Origin: Planctomycetota bacterium
GTDB lineage: Bacteria > Planctomycetota > Phycisphaerae > Phycisphaerales > SM1A02
Direction: 5' to 3'
DNA: 32,563 nt
NCBI GenBank assembly: GCA_022568135.1
Contig: JADFFQ010000044.1
Coordinates: forward strand, 1 to 32,563
Shown here: positions 22,606 to 30,537 of the stretch, in pieces
Position numbering within the stretch: position 1 is the stretch's first letter
How the letters are laid out: the number at the start of each line of letters is the position of its first letter
The notes under the pieces: model-generated
What the model was told of the DNA's origin: nothing
Seen by the model: only the letters and a program-made list of their open reading frames with translations
The model's database searches: none
Made by a program: the position numbers and the translations under genes

Positions 22606-23823
22606 ATGACGGGCATGATCATTTTCGATGACGGGCTCGGCCAGCTTGGCCCTCTGACCGATCTGCGGGCTTCGTTCGAAGTCCGCACGGGGATGCTGAC
22701 CACGGCCGGCCGACTGGCTGCGCGGTGGCCCCAATCGCTCGCTGGGTATTGGGTGCCGCGATCTCTCCAGCCACTTGTGGCTTCGCGCTCCAACGCCCCC
22801 GTCAATCATCTGCCGGATGAGGATGCGTTGTACTGCGTCAATGGGCGCTGGGGCATGCCCGATGGGCTTCTGAAGCTGGAGGTTGGCCAGGCCGCGACAG
22901 ATCAGGCGACAGGTCATGTCGTGGCGGCGATGCTGACGCGGGCCGATGCCGACGCGTTTCTGACCACCGGCGAGCTCCCCGACGGCGCCGACACTCGTCC
23001 CATCGCCGGCCACGAACTGTATGAATACCCGTGGGATGTGCTGTCATTGCTCAACAAGACGATTACTCACGACATTGGCCTCATTCGCCTGGTTGACGCG
23101 AAGGTCCCCACCGACGAGGCCGTCATCATCGGACAGCATCCGGTTGAGGTCCACGAATCCGCGACCTTGCATCCCAACGTCGTGCTCGATGCCGAGCACG
23201 GGCCGATCGTGATTCACGAGCGGGCCGTCGTTCGCCCCGGGTCGGTGATCTGTGGGCCGTGCTCGATCGGCCGCGACGCGACGATTGTTGACCGTGCCCT
23301 GATCAAGCCCAACACGGTGGTTGGGCCGATGTGCAAGGTCGGTGGCGAGGTTGGCGGCACCATCTTCCAGGGCTACTCCAACAAGGCGCACGACGGACAC
23401 CTGGGTGATTCGTGGGTCGGCAAGTGGGTCAACTTCGGGGCCGGCACAGCCAACTCCAACCTGTTGAATACCTACGGCGAGGTGAAGATGCGGCTGAAGC
23501 CACATGGCCCGGCGCATTGCACCGGCCTGCGCTTCGTGGGCGCCTTCGTTGGTGATCACGTGAAGTTCGCCATCAACACCCGGATCATGACCGGCACCGT
23601 GGTGGGCACCGGAGCGATGATCGCCATGACCGCGCCGCCGCCGGCCGTCGTCCGCCGTTTCGCCTGGCTGACCGATTCCGGCGAGCAGGTCTACCGCTTC
23701 GAAGAGTTCATCGAAACCGCCAGGACGATGATGGCCCGCAGAGACAAAGAGCCGAGCGAACCATACTTGCACGCCCTTCGCGCACTGTACGAGCGACAGA
23801 ATAGCCCGGCCAATCCTGGCTGA
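22606..23823 (+). CDS. GlmU-like sugar nucleotidyltransferase / acetyltransferase
   Basis: A 405-residue protein of the 'alternative GlmU' group (UDP-GlcNAc diphosphorylase/glucosamine-1-phosphate acetyltransferase type, described for Planctomycetes and Bacteroidetes). The N-terminal 180 residues begin MTGMIIFDDGLGQLGPLTD and lack the usual GxGTRM loop of GlmU, as is typical for this group. From about residue 185 the protein is a left-handed beta-helix of hexapeptide repeats (AVVRPGSVICGPCSIG, ALIKPNTVVGPMCKVGGEVG, INTRIMTGTVVGTGAMIAM). WVNFGAGTANSNLLNTYG is a conserved active-site stretch. It would supply UDP-GlcNAc for peptidoglycan or lipid A. The start at 22606 is chosen over 22552 because AGGA lies about six bases upstream and the family begins MxIxxFDD. 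It is the last gene of the mre block. Confidence 0.85.
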   Translation: MTGMIIFDDGLGQLGPLTDLRASFEVRTGMLTTAGRLAARWPQSLAGYWVPRSLQPLVASRSNAPVNHLPDEDALYCVNGRWGMPDGLLKLEVGQAATDQATGHVVAAMLTRADADAFLTTGELPDGADTRPIAGHELYEYPWDVLSLLNKTITHDIGLIRLVDAKVPTDEAVIIGQHPVEVHESATLHPNVVLDAEHGPIVIHERAVVRPGSVICGPCSIGRDATIVDRALIKPNTVVGPMCKVGGEVGGTIFQGYSNKAHDGHLGDSWVGKWVNFGAGTANSNLLNTYGEVKMRLKPHGPAHCTGLRFVGAFVGDHVKFAINTRIMTGTVVGTGAMIAMTAPPPAVVRRFAWLTDSGEQVYRFEEFIETARTMMARRDKEPSEPYLHALRALYERQNSPANPG

Positions 23824-23843
23824 CGCGAGCCCTGCAGCGGGCA

Positions 23844-23872
23844 GATTAGCTGCGGGTCGCAGACCCCGGGTG
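23844..23872 (+). repeat. REP-like hairpin element, copy 3
   Basis: Starts GATTAGCTGC, then GGGTC (23854-23858), loop GCA, GACCC (23862-23866). It matches copy 2 at 20 of the first 23 positions. It lies 21 bp after the GlmU-like stop and is followed by TGTGTTTTT (23871-23879), so it might also work as a terminator for the mre block. Confidence 0.6.
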
Positions 23873-24028
23873 TGTTTTTCGGCTTGCGACCTGTCGAATG
23901 CGTTGCAGCAGCCCCACCGTACCGCGCATCGGCAGCCAGAAGAGTGCGGCGTAAAACAGTGTCAGCGCTGCTGCTCGAGCGAACAGTTTCAGGGCCGAAC
24001 CGTCGCTCAAAATCGAAGCAGTGTCCAT
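23846..24028 (-). CDS. Possible small membrane protein
   Basis: A 60-residue frame on the minus strand (MDTASILSDGSALKLFARAA, then ALTLFYAALFWLPM and a basic tail). One membrane helix is clear. AAGGAG lies seven bases before the ATG, a strong ribosome site, which is the main reason for reporting it. The last codons and the stop are formed by the REP-like hairpin at 23844-23872, so the original C-terminus may have been replaced. I do not recognise a family. It stands alone between convergent and divergent neighbours. Confidence 0.45.
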   Translation of the reverse strand: MDTASILSDGSALKLFARAAALTLFYAALFWLPMRGTVGLLQRIRQVASRKTHPGSATRS

Positions 24029-24428
24029 GGACGGGCTCCTTGCCGATTCCAGCCAACTCCTCCAGGAACCGAGCCTACGATTCAACAGCCAAAACCCAAG
24101 GCCCTGATCGAGGGAAACCCCAAGGCCGTGGGAAGCTATATCAGTTGGGGGACCTGGTGCGCTGATGACTTCGATGGCGTCACTTCTGCTGGGGTCGCTG
24201 CTCCCGCGTCCCACATCCTCCGGCTCCGTTGGGGGATTGATGGATTGACATGTCGGCGTCTGGATCGACTCCCGGCCGAAGGCCGGGCTATTGGGTAACG
24301 CCCTGAATCCACCCCCTCCCATAGCCCCCGGCTTCGCCGGGGGAGCGGACCGCAGGCGACTTCCTCCGGCGGCGCGTTGAGGCGACGCGACTGCGGAGCC
24401 CAGCTGCGCGATAGCATGGCCCGCACAC
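24029..24428. other. Intergenic region before polA
   Basis: No gene is seen apart from the inverted hairpin pair at 24269-24345. It should contain the promoters of the small minus-strand gene and of polA. TAGCAT at 24412-24417, 12 bases before the polA ATG, could be a -10 box for a nearly leaderless transcript, but no -35 fits it. Confidence 0.4.
24269..24345. repeat. Inverted pair of REP-like hairpins
   Basis: Element 1 (24269-24291) has arms CCCGGCC and GGCCGGG with loop GAA. Element 2 (24321-24345) has arms CCCCCGGC and GCCGGGGG with loop TTC. Read on opposite strands both begin ATAGCCC and end GGGAG, so this is a head-to-head pair about 30 bp apart, the arrangement known as BIME in other bacteria. 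Confidence 0.6.
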
Positions 24429-27257
24429 ATGGCCCAATCCAAGGAAAAACCGAGAACCCTCTACCTCATCGACGGGCATGCCCAGTTCTTTCGCGCCTAT
24501 CACGCCATCGGCGCCGGCATGACCAGCCCCGTCACCAAGGAGCCGACGAACATGACCTTCGGGTTCGTGGGCATCCTGCTCAAACTGCTCCGTGAATACA
24601 AGCCTGACTACCTCGCGGTGGCGATCGATGTCAGCGGCGACAAGGAAACCTTCCGCTCCAGCCTCTATCCCCAATACAAGGCCAATCGTCAAGAGCCGCC
24701 TGAGGATTTCCGCCCCCAGGTTGAGCGATGCGTGCAATTGCTCGACTTGATGGGTGTTCCCGTGCTCGGTGTCGAGGGGGTCGAAGCTGATGATGTAATC
24801 GCCACCATCGTTCGCCAACTCACGGCTGAACGCCCCGACCTCAACATACGAATCATCTCGCGCGACAAGGATCTCGCCCAACTGATCGGCGAGCATGTTG
24901 ACCTGCTGGACATCAATAAGGACGAAACGATCACTCCTGGGCAGTTGTTTCGAACCGAAGGCGTGAAGCCGCACCACGTCCGGGACATTCTGGCCTTGAT
25001 GGGCGATCCCACGGATAACGTGCCGGGAGTCGCCGGGATTGGGCCTAAGACCGCAGCCCAGTTGATCCTTCGTTACGGCTCCCTTGACGGAGTGCTGGCC
25101 CACCTCAACGAGATCAAGGGCAAGCGGCGCGCGAATCTCGAGGCGTCCCGAGACGTGCTGGCGCTCAGCCGGCAGCTCGTCACGCTCAAGGACGATGTTG
25201 ATGTGCGTCTGGACTTGGAATCCGCACGCTTTCAGCCTGCGTCGATTCCAGTTGATGAATTGCTTGGGGCCTTCCAGCAGTTGGGTTTCAACCGGCACCA
25301 GACCGAGCTGCTGAGTCTGACCCGCGGTGCATCGACCTCCACGGCGCCACCGGCTGAGGCTCAGACGGAACTGTTTGCGGCTCCTTTGCAGAGGCCCCAA
25401 GCGACTGCAAAGGATGGTGAATACCAGCTCATCAGCACCGTCCAAGAGCTTGATCAGCTCTTGGCGGAGGTGTGCAGTGCGGGCATGCTGGCCATCGACA
25501 CCGAGACCGACAGCCTTTCGCCTCTTCGCGCCAACCTCTGCGGTGTTTCCATTTCGATCGAGCCGAAGAAGGCCGTATACATCCCGACCCGATCACCCCA
25601 GCCGCAACGACATCTGGACACCGAAACCGTGCTCCAGCGCATGCGCTGCGTGCTCGAGGACGAATCCATCAAGAAGATTGGCCACAATCTCAAGTTCGAC
25701 TTCAACATCTTTCGACGCCACGGCGTGCGTTTGGCGGGGATGGCGTTCGACACCATGATCGCCAGCTACCTCATCGACCCCTCGCGCTCCAGCCACAAGT
25801 TGGACGTGCTCGCGCTGGCTCTTCTTGAATACACGTGCACACCGCTCACCGCGCTGATCGGCACCGGCAAGGAACAGAAGACCTTTGATCAGGTCCCGCT
25901 TGACCCCGCGGTGCAGTACGCCGCAGAAGACGCGGACATCACGCTCCGCCTGCGCGATGTCCTGGCCCCGCAGCTTGCCGAGATCGGCCTGCAGGATCTG
26001 TTTGACAACGTCGAGATGCCGCTGGTCGAGGTTCTGGCTGAGCTTGAGTTCAACGGTATCCGCATTGATTCAGACGAGCTTGACCGCCAACGTGTTCGGC
26101 TGGGCGAGCGGATCACGGAGCTTCGACAGCGGATCAACGATGCAGTCCCGCGTGGCATCGGCCCCTTCAACCCGGATTCGCCCAGGCAGCTTGCTCGGAT
26201 GTTGTTCAACCGACCCGATCAGGACCCGCCGGGGCTTGGGTTGGCGGTGAGCAAGCGCGGCAAGACCGGTCCCTCCACCGATCAGGGGGTGCTTGAACGT
26301 CTTGCCGCCAATCCCGCCATCGACTCTGCGGTGCCGGGGCTGATCGTCGAGTACCGCCAGTTGACCAAGCTCGTCAACACCTATCTCGTCGCGCTGAAGG
26401 ACGCGATCAATCCCCAGACGGGCAGAGTCCATGCTTCGTTCAACCAGACCGTGGCCGCGACCGGCCGGCTGAGCTCTTCCAATCCGAATCTTCAGAACAT
26501 ACCCATCCGCACCGAGGTCGGCCGGGAGATCCGCCGGGCGTTTGTCGCCGAGCCCGGGTGCGTGCTCATCAGCGCCGATTATTCGCAGATCGAGCTGCGC
26601 CTGCTCGCGCATCTGTCCGAGGACGAGGCGCTGATCGAGGCGTTTCAGCATGGCGTGGACATCCACACGATCGTGGCCTCGGATGTATTCGGAGTGGAGC
26701 CGAACCAGGTCACGCCTGCTCAGCGCGACACCGCCAAGATGGTCAACTTCGGCATCATCTACGGCATCACGCCCTACGGGCTGGCCCGGCGACTAGGCCC
26801 CGAGACCGGTGTCGAAGATGCCGCAGGCTTTATCCGTGACTACAAGGCCCGCTTTCCGCGGATCGACGAGTTTCTCCAGCGCTGCGTCGAGATGGCCCGG
26901 GCCAAGGGCTACGTCGAGACTATGCTGAATCGTCGCCGGCCGATCCCCCAAATCCGCTCCCGCAACCCCCAGCAGCGAGCGCTCGGCGAGCGTATGGCGA
27001 TCAATAGCGTGGTGCAGGGAAGCGCCGCGGACCTGATCAAGCTGGCGATGATTGACCTGCACCGTCAGCTTCGCCAGCGGCATCCCCTCGCCAGGATGCT
27101 CCTGCAGATTCATGACGAGCTGGTCTTTGAGGCCCCACAGGAGCAGGCCGAGCCGCTGCGCCAATTCATCACGAAGCGGATGGAGTCGGCAATGGACTTG
27201 CGAGTGCCGCTCGTGGTGGAGTCGGCCATCAGCACACGCTGGATCGACGCGAAATGA
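24429..27257 (+). CDS. polA: DNA polymerase I
   Basis: A 942-residue repair and Okazaki-fragment polymerase with all three domains. Residues 8-300 are the 5'-3' exonuclease (LYLIDGHAQFFRAYHAI, EGVEADDVIAT, ISRDKDLAQLI, MGDPTDNVPGVAGIGPKTAA). Residues 335-520 are the proofreading exonuclease, with all acidic motifs present: Asp357 and Glu359 in IDTETD, Asn420 to Asp424 in HNLKFD, and Tyr497 to Asp501 in YAAED, so it should be active. The polymerase domain follows with RLSSSNPNLQNIPIRTE, SADYSQIELRLLAHLSEDE (motif A), RDTAKMVNFGIIYGITPYGL (motif B) and QIHDELVFE (motif C). No ribosome site is visible before ATG 24429. The N-terminus agrees with the family. The tRNA-Asp gene follows 50 bp later. 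Confidence 0.98.
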   Translation: MAQSKEKPRTLYLIDGHAQFFRAYHAIGAGMTSPVTKEPTNMTFGFVGILLKLLREYKPDYLAVAIDVSGDKETFRSSLYPQYKANRQEPPEDFRPQVERCVQLLDLMGVPVLGVEGVEADDVIATIVRQLTAERPDLNIRIISRDKDLAQLIGEHVDLLDINKDETITPGQLFRTEGVKPHHVRDILALMGDPTDNVPGVAGIGPKTAAQLILRYGSLDGVLAHLNEIKGKRRANLEASRDVLALSRQLVTLKDDVDVRLDLESARFQPASIPVDELLGAFQQLGFNRHQTELLSLTRGASTSTAPPAEAQTELFAAPLQRPQATAKDGEYQLISTVQELDQLLAEVCSAGMLAIDTETDSLSPLRANLCGVSISIEPKKAVYIPTRSPQPQRHLDTETVLQRMRCVLEDESIKKIGHNLKFDFNIFRRHGVRLAGMAFDTMIASYLIDPSRSSHKLDVLALALLEYTCTPLTALIGTGKEQKTFDQVPLDPAVQYAAEDADITLRLRDVLAPQLAEIGLQDLFDNVEMPLVEVLAELEFNGIRIDSDELDRQRVRLGERITELRQRINDAVPRGIGPFNPDSPRQLARMLFNRPDQDPPGLGLAVSKRGKTGPSTDQGVLERLAANPAIDSAVPGLIVEYRQLTKLVNTYLVALKDAINPQTGRVHASFNQTVAATGRLSSSNPNLQNIPIRTEVGREIRRAFVAEPGCVLISADYSQIELRLLAHLSEDEALIEAFQHGVDIHTIVASDVFGVEPNQVTPAQRDTAKMVNFGIIYGITPYGLARRLGPETGVEDAAGFIRDYKARFPRIDEFLQRCVEMARAKGYVETMLNRRRPIPQIRSRNPQQRALGERMAINSVVQGSAADLIKLAMIDLHRQLRQRHPLARMLLQIHDELVFEAPQEQAEPLRQFITKRMESAMDLRVPLVVESAISTRWIDAK

Positions 27258-27263
27258 AGGCTC

Positions 27264-27291
27264 TTGACCGGCCGAACGATGCTGTTACAGT
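27264..27291 (+). promoter_or_regulatory. Promoter of the tRNA-Asp gene
   Basis: TTGACC (27264-27269), a 16-base spacer, and TACAGT (27286-27291) with an extended -10 TGT directly before it. The predicted start is about 10 bases before the mature tRNA 5' end, as expected for a tRNA transcript. Confidence 0.6.
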
Positions 27292-27307
27292 TGTCGAGCT
27301 TGAACTT

Positions 27308-27381
<74 letters not shown>

Positions 27382-27389
27382 CTTGAGCA

Positions 27390-27414
27390 CCCCGCTGCAC
27401 GCGGGGTTTTCTTT
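27390..27414 (+). terminator. Rho-independent terminator of the tRNA gene
   Basis: CCCCGC (27390-27395) and GCGGGG (27401-27406) form a 6-bp stem with loop TGCAC, followed directly by TTTTCTTT (27407-27414). It begins nine bases after the tRNA. Confidence 0.9.
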
Positions 27415-27554
27415 GCGCACAGTTGTGTCACTGACAAGGGGTTGCGCGAATTGGCGACTTGTGTGGCAGGCGTTGGTGTCTGTGAACCATCATGCACCGA
27501 TAAGACCACATCTGCACCCTGAGTGTTGCGCCCAGTGTTGCGCGCTGTTGGGCC
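27415..27554. other. Intergenic spacer after the tRNA
   Basis: No gene is seen. Three copies of an 8-mer lie at 27519-27553: TGTTGCGC, TGTTGCGC and TGTTGGGC. The spacer leads into the decayed dockerin tail; from there to the PilZ start at 27987 no other gene is seen. Confidence 0.35.
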
Positions 27555-27709
27555 ATCGGTGCCGTCGATGCGTTTGACTTGGCGTTCCTGCTGGCGGTGT
27601 GGGGGTCGTGCCGGTAACGGTGTGGACCGCCAACGGCGACGGCACCGTCGGCATCCTTGACCTGCTGACCCGCCGCGGCGGGCTGGCCAACTGGGGGCCG
27701 TGTCCGTAG
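27555..27709 (+). pseudogene. Decayed dockerin-type tail, copy 1
   Basis: Frame 27555 reads IGAVDAFDLAFLLAVWGSCR, the first half of a dockerin-like pair. After a frameshift, the frame from 27629 reads ANGDGTVGILDLLTRRGGLA followed by NWGPCP and stop TAG (27707-27709). NGDGTVGILDLL is the calcium-binding loop and helix of a type I dockerin-like repeat; RRGG is a small insertion into the usual LLTLLANWG. No enzyme body precedes it, so this is a fragment of a once secreted protein's C-terminus. Confidence 0.65.
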
Positions 27710-27986
27710 CTGCTACGGCCGTGGTGTTGCCAATTTGGCCATGGTCACGGTGCCCGGCACAGCGGGCTGGCGGTCATGACCCGCTCGTTCTCTCTCGCTC
27801 CACGGGGGCTGAACCTGACCGCCCCGCGATCCCCGAGCTAGAGACCGCTAAAGTTGCCGACGGCGCGGATCGATACACGTCCTGACGGGGCCTCGATTTG
27901 TTTGACCCCGGCACTGGCGCGGCGTGGGTCGCGTCCCTGTACGCCGAAACCGCCGACCCGCAGTCTCCCCCTTTTTGGCGTGTTAT
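27710..27986. other. Intergenic spacer before the PilZ gene
   Basis: No gene can be supported. An in-frame GTG at 27924 would extend the PilZ protein by 21 residues, but the extension looks like read-through of spacer sequence. A TTGACC at 27902 has no matching -10. Confidence 0.3.
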
Positions 27987-28706
27987 ATGGCTAGTGAACC
28001 GCGAGCACATTACCGGGTAGACGTTGACGCTGCCGCAGGCCTGGCGGTGACGATGCACCGTCCGGGGAGCCCACCATTCGTGGGCCGCCTGGTTGATACG
28101 AGTGCCTGCGGCGTCGGTGTCTGTTTCCCGCAACCGAACTGGCCGAACCTGACCGTTGGCCAGGAGATCGATCTCGTTTTCTTCTCGGAGAAGTTCAACG
28201 AACCTTTGACGGTTGCGGTGAGGGTCCAGCACCGCACCGAGGAAGCAGGCGCTCGTCGCTACGGCTTTCGTTTTCTCCACGCGGAGCAGCTTGACGCACA
28301 CCTGTGTCTGACTTTCCGCCAGTTTTTCAACCGCCGCAAAAGTTTGCGCGTGCTTCCCGAGCCCTATCACACCGCGAAAGTGACGTTAGATGCAGGTCAC
28401 GGAGAGCCGCCCGCGGAGGCCCGGATGGAGAACCTCTCGGCGAGCGGGGCCGCCGTCAGTCTTGAGGCCGAATTGGATGCCGAATTTGCGGAAACCACGA
28501 GGGTTGGATTCTCAATGCAGATGCCTAAGTTCCGCCGCCCCGTCGACGTGATGGGCAACATCCGCTACCGCCGGCTTGTCGGGGTAAGAATCTACTATGG
28601 CATTGAATTTGATCCTGAATTGTCCGAGGACTTCGCGCGGCAGCAGGAGATCATTAACAAATACTTGACGAAGCTCGAGAAACAGTGGCTCCGAATATCC
28701 GCGTGA
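27987..28706 (+). CDS. Tandem PilZ-domain protein (c-di-GMP receptor type)
   Basis: A 239-residue protein made of two PilZ-type beta-barrels. Domain 1 has the first arginine motif RAHYR (about residues 6-10) and the second motif DTSACG (about 37-42). Domain 2 has RKSLR (about 118-122) and NLSASG (about 151-156). Both RxxxR and (D/N)xSxxG pairs needed for cyclic di-GMP binding are therefore intact in both halves, so each may bind the ligand. The end is a short helix (EDFARQQEIINKYLTKLEKQ). There is no membrane segment, so it is a cytoplasmic effector. ATG 27987 is chosen because the RxxxR motif then sits at the N-terminus as usual; no ribosome site is visible. The gene is bracketed by two decayed dockerin tails in the same orientation. 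Confidence 0.85.
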   Translation: MASEPRAHYRVDVDAAAGLAVTMHRPGSPPFVGRLVDTSACGVGVCFPQPNWPNLTVGQEIDLVFFSEKFNEPLTVAVRVQHRTEEAGARRYGFRFLHAEQLDAHLCLTFRQFFNRRKSLRVLPEPYHTAKVTLDAGHGEPPAEARMENLSASGAAVSLEAELDAEFAETTRVGFSMQMPKFRRPVDVMGNIRYRRLVGVRIYYGIEFDPELSEDFARQQEIINKYLTKLEKQWLRISA

Positions 28707-28731
28707 TAATGCGGTGCCATGGCTTTCAAGC

Positions 28732-28853
28732 GTGCCGATTGACGACCTGGGAATCCTGCTAGGACAGCGGGGCCGGTGTTCGTGAGCGATCTCGCGGACG
28801 GTACCGTCGGCATCCTCGACCTGTTGACGCTCATGGCCAACTGGGACCCACGG
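28732..28853 (+). pseudogene. Decayed dockerin-type tail, copy 2
   Basis: Frame 28732 reads VPIDDLGILLGQRGRCS then stop, a first dockerin half. After a frameshift a second frame from 28776 reads VFVSDLADGTVGILDLLTLM followed by ANWDP. The core DNA (28797-28830) is nearly identical to copy 1 at 27634-27665. The frame runs on past the dockerin into sequence antisense to the TIR gene. There is no parent gene body. Confidence 0.65.
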
Positions 28854-28864
28854 GTTGCGGGCCA

Positions 28865-29638
28865 TCAGATCAGATTACGCTTGACAAGGTATGCCCGGCC
28901 TTTGGGTGAAACCCCATATCGCGCCGGCATGTCAGGTCCAAAGTGAGCCTGCATATTCAGCATCTTCCGCTTACTCAGGAGATTGTTGAGCATCTCGTCG
29001 ATCGTCGTCGGTGGCATATCCAGCAAGCGCGACAAGAACTCCGCTGTGCAATTGTCCCTGGGCTGACCTGCGATTGTCTTCAATAGCCGAAGTTCTTTTT
29101 CCTTGAGCTCCGCCCCCGGCTTGGCCGCTTTGGGCTTCGGTTTGTCCTCAGAGGGCTGGGGAATGACTTTTTGATTCGCATCTTTCGTATCTTTCAACTC
29201 GCGGGCCATGTCTTCGTAGGAGATTCGCGGAAGACGCGATCGACCCGCGGCTTGCGCAAGCACTTGGATAAGTTTCCGGCAGGAGTCCGCGTCGTTCAAT
29301 TCCAGTGCTTCAAACCTCGACAAGGGCGGTGCAAGGCCATCGCTGGTCTGTCCTGAATGGCAAAGCCCAATGACCGGCACTTGCCTGATCCAACCACAAC
29401 CCGCTTCGAAATGAATCCAGGGTTGGCTGATCGAATCCGGGCTACAAAGGACCAAGAGAGCCGTTGCGTCCGTAAGGGCTTGATCGATCCTATCGCGCCA
29501 CTCGCCATCCGAGGGAATGTCCGGGGTGTCGCTACTCACGAGAACGTTGCACGCGTCCCCGAATGTGGATTCAACCCACTCCTTGAGGACAAGGGCTAGG
29601 GCAGCCTCCTGGCCAATGTGACTGATGAGAATCTTCAC
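28865..29638 (-). CDS. TIR-domain protein with C-terminal winged helix
   Basis: A 257-residue protein. Residues 1-130 form a TIR domain: VKILISHIGQEAALALVLKE (strand A, helix A), VLVSSDTPDIPSDGEWRDRI (the BB-loop region), ALLVLCSPDSI, and PWIHFEAGCGW, where Glu78 sits at the position of the catalytic glutamate of NAD-cleaving TIRs. A charged, lysine- and proline-rich linker (about 155-175) leads to a winged helix-turn-helix (LKEKELRLLKTIAGQP, TAEFLSRLLDMPPTTIDEML, RYGVSPKGRAYLVKRNLI). The start is GTG 29638, with GGAG eight bases upstream. A longer upstream reading exists but has no domain sense. A TATATG (minus strand, 29666-29661) could be its -10 box. It is a single gene without a ThsA-like or Argonaute partner. 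A defence role is possible but is inference. Confidence 0.8.
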   Translation of the reverse strand: MKILISHIGQEAALALVLKEWVESTFGDACNVLVSSDTPDIPSDGEWRDRIDQALTDATALLVLCSPDSISQPWIHFEAGCGWIRQVPVIGLCHSGQTSDGLAPPLSRFEALELNDADSCRKLIQVLAQAAGRSRLPRISYEDMARELKDTKDANQKVIPQPSEDKPKPKAAKPGAELKEKELRLLKTIAGQPRDNCTAEFLSRLLDMPPTTIDEMLNNLLSKRKMLNMQAHFGPDMPARYGVSPKGRAYLVKRNLI

Positions 29639-30240
29639 CGGGGACGCTCCGTGGTGATCGCATATAGCCCGGCCGAACGCCCGCCGGCCAGGGGCGCCGC
29701 GCGAGGCGAGAGAGCGGTGTCCGATGGGCTTACCCGGTCCTGCGGCATGGCGGCTCTCCCGACGGGGCGGTCTACTCATACCTCGGCCAGCAAGCCGCCG
29801 AGGCTGAGCCCTTTCGGGCAGACGCCGCCTGCCCGGAGTGTGGGGCGGGGGCGAACTCGGCAACTGCCTGACCCACGGCTTCGAATAGTCCCGTCGTGAA
29901 GCGCCTTTGGAGAGGTTGCCATCCTGCCAACAACGAACCGGCCGCGCGCACGGTGAAAATGTAGGAAGGGGGTGTTCCGTTACCGTGAGAACCCCGCTTT
30001 GGAAACCCCCGGTCGCGCCCACAGCGATACGCGCGACATCGCCGCAAACCGCATGCAAACCGGCGTCAATCGGCCGGCAGAGCTCTAGCCTCACCTTCTA
30101 CCGACTCAAGCGCCTTGGCCAGATCGGGTTCAAGCTGGACGGTTTGACCTTGACAAACTCGAGGGTGTTTTCGTGGATAGATGTGCGAACAAGAGGCATG
30201 TCGGCATTCCCGAGTCTGCGGTGATAGCCTTGTGTGAAGC
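29639..30240. other. 600-bp region without a supported gene
   Basis: Open frames on both strands lack ribosome sites and recognisable motifs. One minus-strand frame ends in TVQLEPDLAKALES (about 30085-30150), which looks like the tail of a small helical protein but has no start outside the antisense of the next gene; it may be a remnant. A perfect TTGACA at 30150-30155 could be the -35 for the gene at 30241, with only a poor TGGATA downstream. Confidence 0.4.
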
Positions 30241-30537
30241 ATGCCTAACGAGACCACTTCGGACGACGACGGGCTTCTCTGCCACCGCTGCGGCGCCCAA
30301 CTCACGCCAGGTGAAGGGAGCTTGTACATCGTCAGGATCGAAGCGTTTGCCGACCCAACACCGCCCACCCTATCTCGGGATGAACCGTTGGCGGACATCA
30401 CTGCCCAGATCGATCAGCTCATCGAGCACATGCGGGATATGTCCGCCCAAGAGCTGATGGACCAGGTCTATCGGCGCTTGACGTTGTTCTTGTGTTGGCC
30501 GTGCTATCAGCAGTGGATTGAGGCCCCGACCGGATAG
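30241..30537 (+). CDS. Small CxxC-containing conserved-type protein
   Basis: A 98-residue cytoplasmic protein with two cysteine pairs that could bind one zinc: Cys14-Cys17 (LLCHRCGAQL) and Cys85-Cys88 (FLCWPCYQQW). Between them is a helical stretch (ITAQIDQLIEHMRDMSAQEL, then MDQVYRRL). The pattern (N-terminal knuckle, TPGEGSLYIVRIEAFADPTPP, a central helix and a C-terminal knuckle) looks like a real conserved protein that I believe occurs in other planctomycetes, but I cannot name the family. ATG 30241 is used; no strong ribosome site is seen. It stands alone between the TIR gene (divergent) and the thiolase. Confidence 0.7.
   Translation: MPNETTSDDDGLLCHRCGAQLTPGEGSLYIVRIEAFADPTPPTLSRDEPLADITAQIDQLIEHMRDMSAQELMDQVYRRLTLFLCWPCYQQWIEAPTG

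Noticed and set aside
24288-25445. 385-codon minus-strand frame opposite the start of polA
   Set aside because: Antisense to the well-conserved polA exonuclease domain; no motifs.
29639-30094. Upstream extension of the TIR frame
   Set aside because: The added 150 residues are Arg/Pro/Gly-rich without domain character. A GTG with a good ribosome site begins exactly at the TIR domain.
30066-30180. Minus-strand frame ending TVQLEPDLAKALES
   Set aside because: It resembles the end of a small helical protein, but the only starts lie in the antisense of the gene at 30241; at most a remnant.
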